Below, piece by piece: positions 6,611-9,079 of a stretch of DNA of 9,079 nt. The notes under the pieces were generated by a model that ran no database searches, was not told the origin of the DNA, and saw only the letters and a program-made list of their open reading frames with translations. Positions within the stretch are counted from its first letter, which is position 1. The number at the start of each line of letters is the position of its first letter. This DNA is from Anaerolineae bacterium. GTDB taxonomy: Bacteria > Chloroflexota > Anaerolineae > Aggregatilineales > Aggregatilineaceae. A program made the position numbers and the translations under genes. The stretch lies in NCBI GenBank assembly GCA_016929355.1, contig JAFGJA010000174.1, forward strand, positions 1-9,079, read 5' to 3'.

Positions 6611-7228
6611 TTATACAGGTGTAACTTGTGCGAGATGTTGGTGAACCGCAGCGGCGGTCCATGATCGCGTCCCATTGAGCACAATCACTGGGACGTTTGC
6701 CACTTCGGGTACTAATAACCACTCATCATGGCAGGTTTCAAGTTGTTGCAGATACGCCAGGGTGATACTGTGTTCTTCCGCCCGACCCCGCAGTTGCAAT
6801 CGATTAAAGCATTCCTCAGCCGGCGTTTGGAGATAGAGGATCACATCTGGGGCGGGTACTTGGGCGCGGAACGCATCCCAAAAATGCAGATACACTGCCC
6901 ATTCAGTATCATCCATGAATCCCTGCTGATGCAAATTTTTGGCGAACACATGCCGGTCACAGTAGATGGAGCGTTCAAAGATGTTAATCCGATCTAGCTG
7001 GGCAGGCGATTCGGCGAGCGCCTGCGCGCGTGTGATAAATGCGCCGATTTGCATGGTAAAGGCCCAACGCTGTGTATCGGTATAGAACCGTTCCAGCAGA
7101 TTCGCGGCAAATCCCCGTTGCCAGTGTTCAACGGGTTCGCGCACGAAATTAAACTGATCGCTGGCTGCCAATTGTTCGCCCAGTGTTGTTTTGCCCGCCG
7201 CGATGTTACCTTCGAGGAGTACGAGCAT
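6611..7228 (-). CDS. Deoxynucleoside kinase, dCK/dGK-like
   Basis: This 205-residue cytoplasmic salvage enzyme phosphorylates deoxynucleosides to their 5'-monophosphates. Motifs are the P-loop GNIAAGKT (7-14), REPVEHW (30-36) with the catalytic Glu31, FERSIYCDR (84-92), and the Arg-rich lid NRLQLRGRAEE (142-152). By eye, Gln60, Arg67 and Asp91 align with the substrate-binding Gln97, Arg104 and Asp133 that I recall for human dCK, which favours purine deoxynucleosides or deoxycytidine over thymidine. The start at 7228 is preferred because AAGGA (7239-7243) lies 10 bases upstream. An in-frame ATG at 7246 would add six residues but has no ribosome site. The gene has its own strong promoter and likely heads a cluster with the response regulator, SH3-like and lipid kinase genes. 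Confidence 0.9.
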   Translation of the reverse strand: MLVLLEGNIAAGKTTLGEQLAASDQFNFVREPVEHWQRGFAANLLERFYTDTQRWAFTMQIGAFITRAQALAESPAQLDRINIFERSIYCDRHVFAKNLHQQGFMDDTEWAVYLHFWDAFRAQVPAPDVILYLQTPAEECFNRLQLRGRAEEHSITLAYLQQLETCHDEWLLVPEVANVPVIVLNGTRSWTAAAVHQHLAQVTPV

Positions 7229-7238
7229 GAATATGTTA

Positions 7239-7243
7239 TCCTT
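7239..7243 (-). promoter_or_regulatory. Ribosome binding site deciding the deoxynucleoside kinase start
   Basis: On the minus strand AAGGA lies 10 bases before the ATG at 7228. The ATG at 7246 overlaps this region and has only CTTGG before it, so translation from 7228 is favoured. Confidence 0.5.
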
Positions 7244-7255
7244 CATCCAAGATAC

Positions 7256-7295
7256 AAAAAGACCGGCGCGATTATAACAAATTTATCGCGTCGGT
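7256..7295 (-). terminator. Intrinsic terminator after the GAPOR-like gene (inverted repeat, 11-base arms)
   Basis: Read on the minus strand, ACCGACGCGAT (7295-7285) and ATCGCGCCGGT (7272-7262) form an 11-base stem with one A-C mismatch and a 12-base loop. A C and five T residues (7260-7256) follow. The hairpin begins about 17 bases after the stop codon of the oxidoreductase gene. The TATAAT of the next gene's promoter lies across the loop and the start of the second arm, so the repeat could alternatively be an operator. Confidence 0.65.
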
Positions 7296-7298
7296 AAA
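7271..7298 (-). promoter_or_regulatory. Extended -10 promoter upstream of the deoxynucleoside kinase gene
   Basis: On the minus strand a perfect TATAAT (7276-7271) is preceded by TGT (7279-7277), giving the extended -10 form TGnTATAAT. TTTACC (7298-7293; 4 of 6 to TTGACA) lies 16 bases upstream. Transcription would start near 7264, leaving about 36 bases before the ATG at 7228. Transcripts begun here contain only part of the hairpin and so should not be terminated by it. Confidence 0.7.
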
Positions 7299-7312
7299 CA
7301 GTGTTAGTTATG

Positions 7313-9079
7313 TTAATCGCCGGTGTTCAGAGTTTTTGCCTGTCCCGGCGTGAGCATTTCAGGAATGGCCCCGGCCCCATCCGCAAAGGCGGCGGCGATC
7401 CCGCGCTGAATCTTGTTCCAGAAATCACAGGCCGCCGTTGGTTTATCTTCCTCGAAACGCGTGATCCAATCGTTGAGTGTGGGATCATCCAACCCATCGC
7501 GTTGCCATTGCCGCAAGAAGCCCTCGATCAGATCGGCAATGCGTGCGCTTTCCCAGCGCACAGCTTTTACGTGCTCGCGCTGATAGATCGCGTGAGCCAG
7601 ATCAAACTGGCGCTGTTTATAATCCAGGTCCAGATCATAGTGCGCTTCGAGAATTTCATCGGTCACGGTTTCCGCCCATTTGCGATGGAAGCGGCAAATG
7701 CCCGAATTATCGCTGAACAACTCATAGACCCACCGCGCCACATGTTTACGGCCTAATTCCTCTGGCGGTATGAATTCAACGCTGTAGTCGACATAGTATT
7801 TGCCCATCAACGGCATGTTACTGAACATGCCGGGAACCCAATACTGATTGGGGACCATGCAGCCCTCATCGCCATTGGCGAGATAAACGGCCCGGTTCAC
7901 TGAGTCAATTTCGTAGTCGTGATCGAGGTCTTGCGCGGCGGCACGAATTCCCTGTCGAAACACTGCCGCTTCCGGTTTGAACAGGATCGCATTAACCATC
8001 GCGCGCGCATATTCGGCGTTGCGCTGGCTGTCAGCTACGCGGTCAAATTCAGTCGGATCGGCGGTGAAATGAAAATTCATTTGATCGGCAGTCGGGAAGC
8101 CAAATGCTGCCGGATCGATCAATCCGTCCGCGATCAGTTCCATGATCCAGGCCAATGTGCCGCCGAGTTGGATCGCGTCAAAGCCCATTGCATCCGCGTG
8201 GTGATTGATCAATTCGGCGGCGCGCTGGTCAAAGACCCCGATCTGCGGCCCCAGGGCGTGATAGGGTTCGTAGTCTTTCTTGTAGATGTCATTGTATTTT
8301 TTGCAAACTACCGCACATGGTTCACCACAGTGTGTTTGCTGCTTGGCCTGGATGGTTTCGGTGTTGAACTGCTCAAGGTAGTGCTGCAAGATAAACTGAT
8401 CGTGTTGTTGCAGCCGGGCGGCATCATCCGCGTAGATGCTCTGATAATTGAAGCTCATCAGACGTTCGTTGAGCGTTTTCATATTGACGCCAAATGTTCC
8501 GCCCGTTTCAAACTCCGGCGCGTAACGATATTTCGTCGTCACGGCGAGATCGGTCTGAATCGTTTTCTTGCCGAAATGTTCCAGAAAATAGGCATCGATT
8601 TCCTTCGAATCGCGCAGATCAGGATCACTCCATTCGCCGCCAAAGACGCAGCCGACAATGTTGTGTCGTTGTAATAGGCGGCTGCCGAGGCCACCGCGCC
8701 CCGCCCAATCCTCAACGGGTTGGAAGCGTTCTTTGCGCAAGGGGCTGGAGCCAATCGCGCCTTCGCGGGTGTATAACGCGGCGGGACCGACGCAGAAAAT
8801 CCGCACTTTGTTGGCAGGATATTCGCTCGCATAACGATCATAGAGCGCCTGTTGCAGCGCGAAAAAACCGAATAATGGTGTGCCATCGGGATCGGCGTAA
8901 TTGGCCCAGAGGGGTTCCGGGTTGATCGGTTCCAACCGCACCTGAATTTCGCCATCTTGATGGTTCAGCAGCAAAACCGACGATTCGGGAGCCTGCCCAC
9001 GCAGCGCGACATAGTTTACGCCTACACCATGAAAGGTATACGCTGCGCCGCCCATGCTGGACACGTAAAAGCTCTCCCA
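7313..9079 (-). CDS. Glyceraldehyde-3-phosphate:ferredoxin oxidoreductase-like tungsten/molybdopterin enzyme (AOR superfamily), 5' end outside window
   Basis: This is an AOR-superfamily enzyme, which uses a tungsten (or molybdenum) bis-pterin and one [4Fe-4S] cluster to oxidise an aldehyde and reduce ferredoxin. The 588 codons seen are open to the window edge. Numbers below count from the GTG at 9064, which is internal, not the start. Visible motifs are SSMGGAAYTF (2-11), VGPAALYT (92-99), DWAGRGGLGS (119-128), GGTFG (188-192), HCGEPCAVVCKKY (245-257) with cluster ligands Cys246, Cys250 and Cys254, and the pterin motifs DAMGFD (291-296) and DNSGIC (452-457), the latter with fourth ligand Cys457. 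The C-x3-C-x3-C spacing, YEPYHALGP, GDEGCMVP and CRFHRKW match the GAPOR of Pyrococcus furiosus as I recall it, rather than general AOR. All expected ligands are present. About 65-90 N-terminal residues lie outside. Substrate is inferred from motif resemblance. Confidence 0.85.
   Translation of the reverse strand, partial: WESFYVSSMGGAAYTFHGVGVNYVALRGQAPESSVLLLNHQDGEIQVRLEPINPEPLWANYADPDGTPLFGFFALQQALYDRYASEYPANKVRIFCVGPAALYTREGAIGSSPLRKERFQPVEDWAGRGGLGSRLLQRHNIVGCVFGGEWSDPDLRDSKEIDAYFLEHFGKKTIQTDLAVTTKYRYAPEFETGGTFGVNMKTLNERLMSFNYQSIYADDAARLQQHDQFILQHYLEQFNTETIQAKQQTHCGEPCAVVCKKYNDIYKKDYEPYHALGPQIGVFDQRAAELINHHADAMGFDAIQLGGTLAWIMELIADGLIDPAAFGFPTADQMNFHFTADPTEFDRVADSQRNAEYARAMVNAILFKPEAAVFRQGIRAAAQDLDHDYEIDSVNRAVYLANGDEGCMVPNQYWVPGMFSNMPLMGKYYVDYSVEFIPPEELGRKHVARWVYELFSDNSGICRFHRKWAETVTDEILEAHYDLDLDYKQRQFDLAHAIYQREHVKAVRWESARIADLIEGFLRQWQRDGLDDPTLNDWITRFEEDKPTAACDFWNKIQRGIAAAFADGAGAIPEMLTPGQAKTLNTGD

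Noticed and set aside
7919..8674. A 251-codon open frame on the plus strand, opposite the GAPOR-like gene
   Set aside because: It lies wholly antisense to a gene with clear motifs, has no family-like motif or ribosome site, and reads as a shadow of a GC-rich coding strand. The frames at 7301-7756 and 8494-8925 are rejected for the same reason.

Overview
The window looks like ordinary chromosomal DNA of an anaerobic or facultatively anaerobic bacterium, most likely a member of the Chloroflexota (Anaerolineae-like). The evidence is a moderately GC-rich composition, a membrane-anchored SH3-like protein ending in the Pro/Thr-rich tail common in that phylum, a deoxynucleoside kinase, and a tungsten/molybdenum-pterin oxidoreductase of the aldehyde ferredoxin oxidoreductase (AOR) superfamily. 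This assignment is inference. There is no rRNA, tRNA, CRISPR array or mobile element. Coding density is very high and no gene-free stretch reaches 100 bases.

Plus strand, about 1-2580: the 3' end of an M20 amidohydrolase/aminoacylase gene, a cyanophycinase (S51)-like gene that appears to have lost key catalytic residues, and purA (adenylosuccinate synthase). The gaps are 8 and 24 bases, so they probably form one transcription unit, and an intrinsic terminator hairpin closes it at 2537-2580. Plus strand, 2608-4465: a BtuF-like metal/cobalamin receptor without a signal peptide, whose last 8 bases overlap the start of a soluble PAS histidine kinase. The two are probably translationally coupled.

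Minus strand, read right to left, 9079-4492: a gene strongly resembling glyceraldehyde-3-phosphate:ferredoxin oxidoreductase (GAPOR), cut at its 5' end by the window edge. It is followed by a hairpin terminator that physically overlaps a strong extended -10 promoter. That promoter drives a deoxynucleoside kinase of the dCK/dGK type, a single-domain response regulator, the SH3-like membrane protein and a YegS-type lipid kinase, spaced 26-48 bases apart. The plus- and minus-strand groups converge at 4465/4492 with no clear terminator between them.

Most genes are housekeeping: purine synthesis, deoxynucleoside salvage, lipid phosphorylation and signalling. I do not see a clearly new multi-gene system. 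The items most worth a second look are the GAPOR-like enzyme in a bacterial setting, the terminator/promoter inverted repeat at 7256-7298, the degenerate S51 protein, and the cytoplasmic metal-receptor/histidine-kinase pair.
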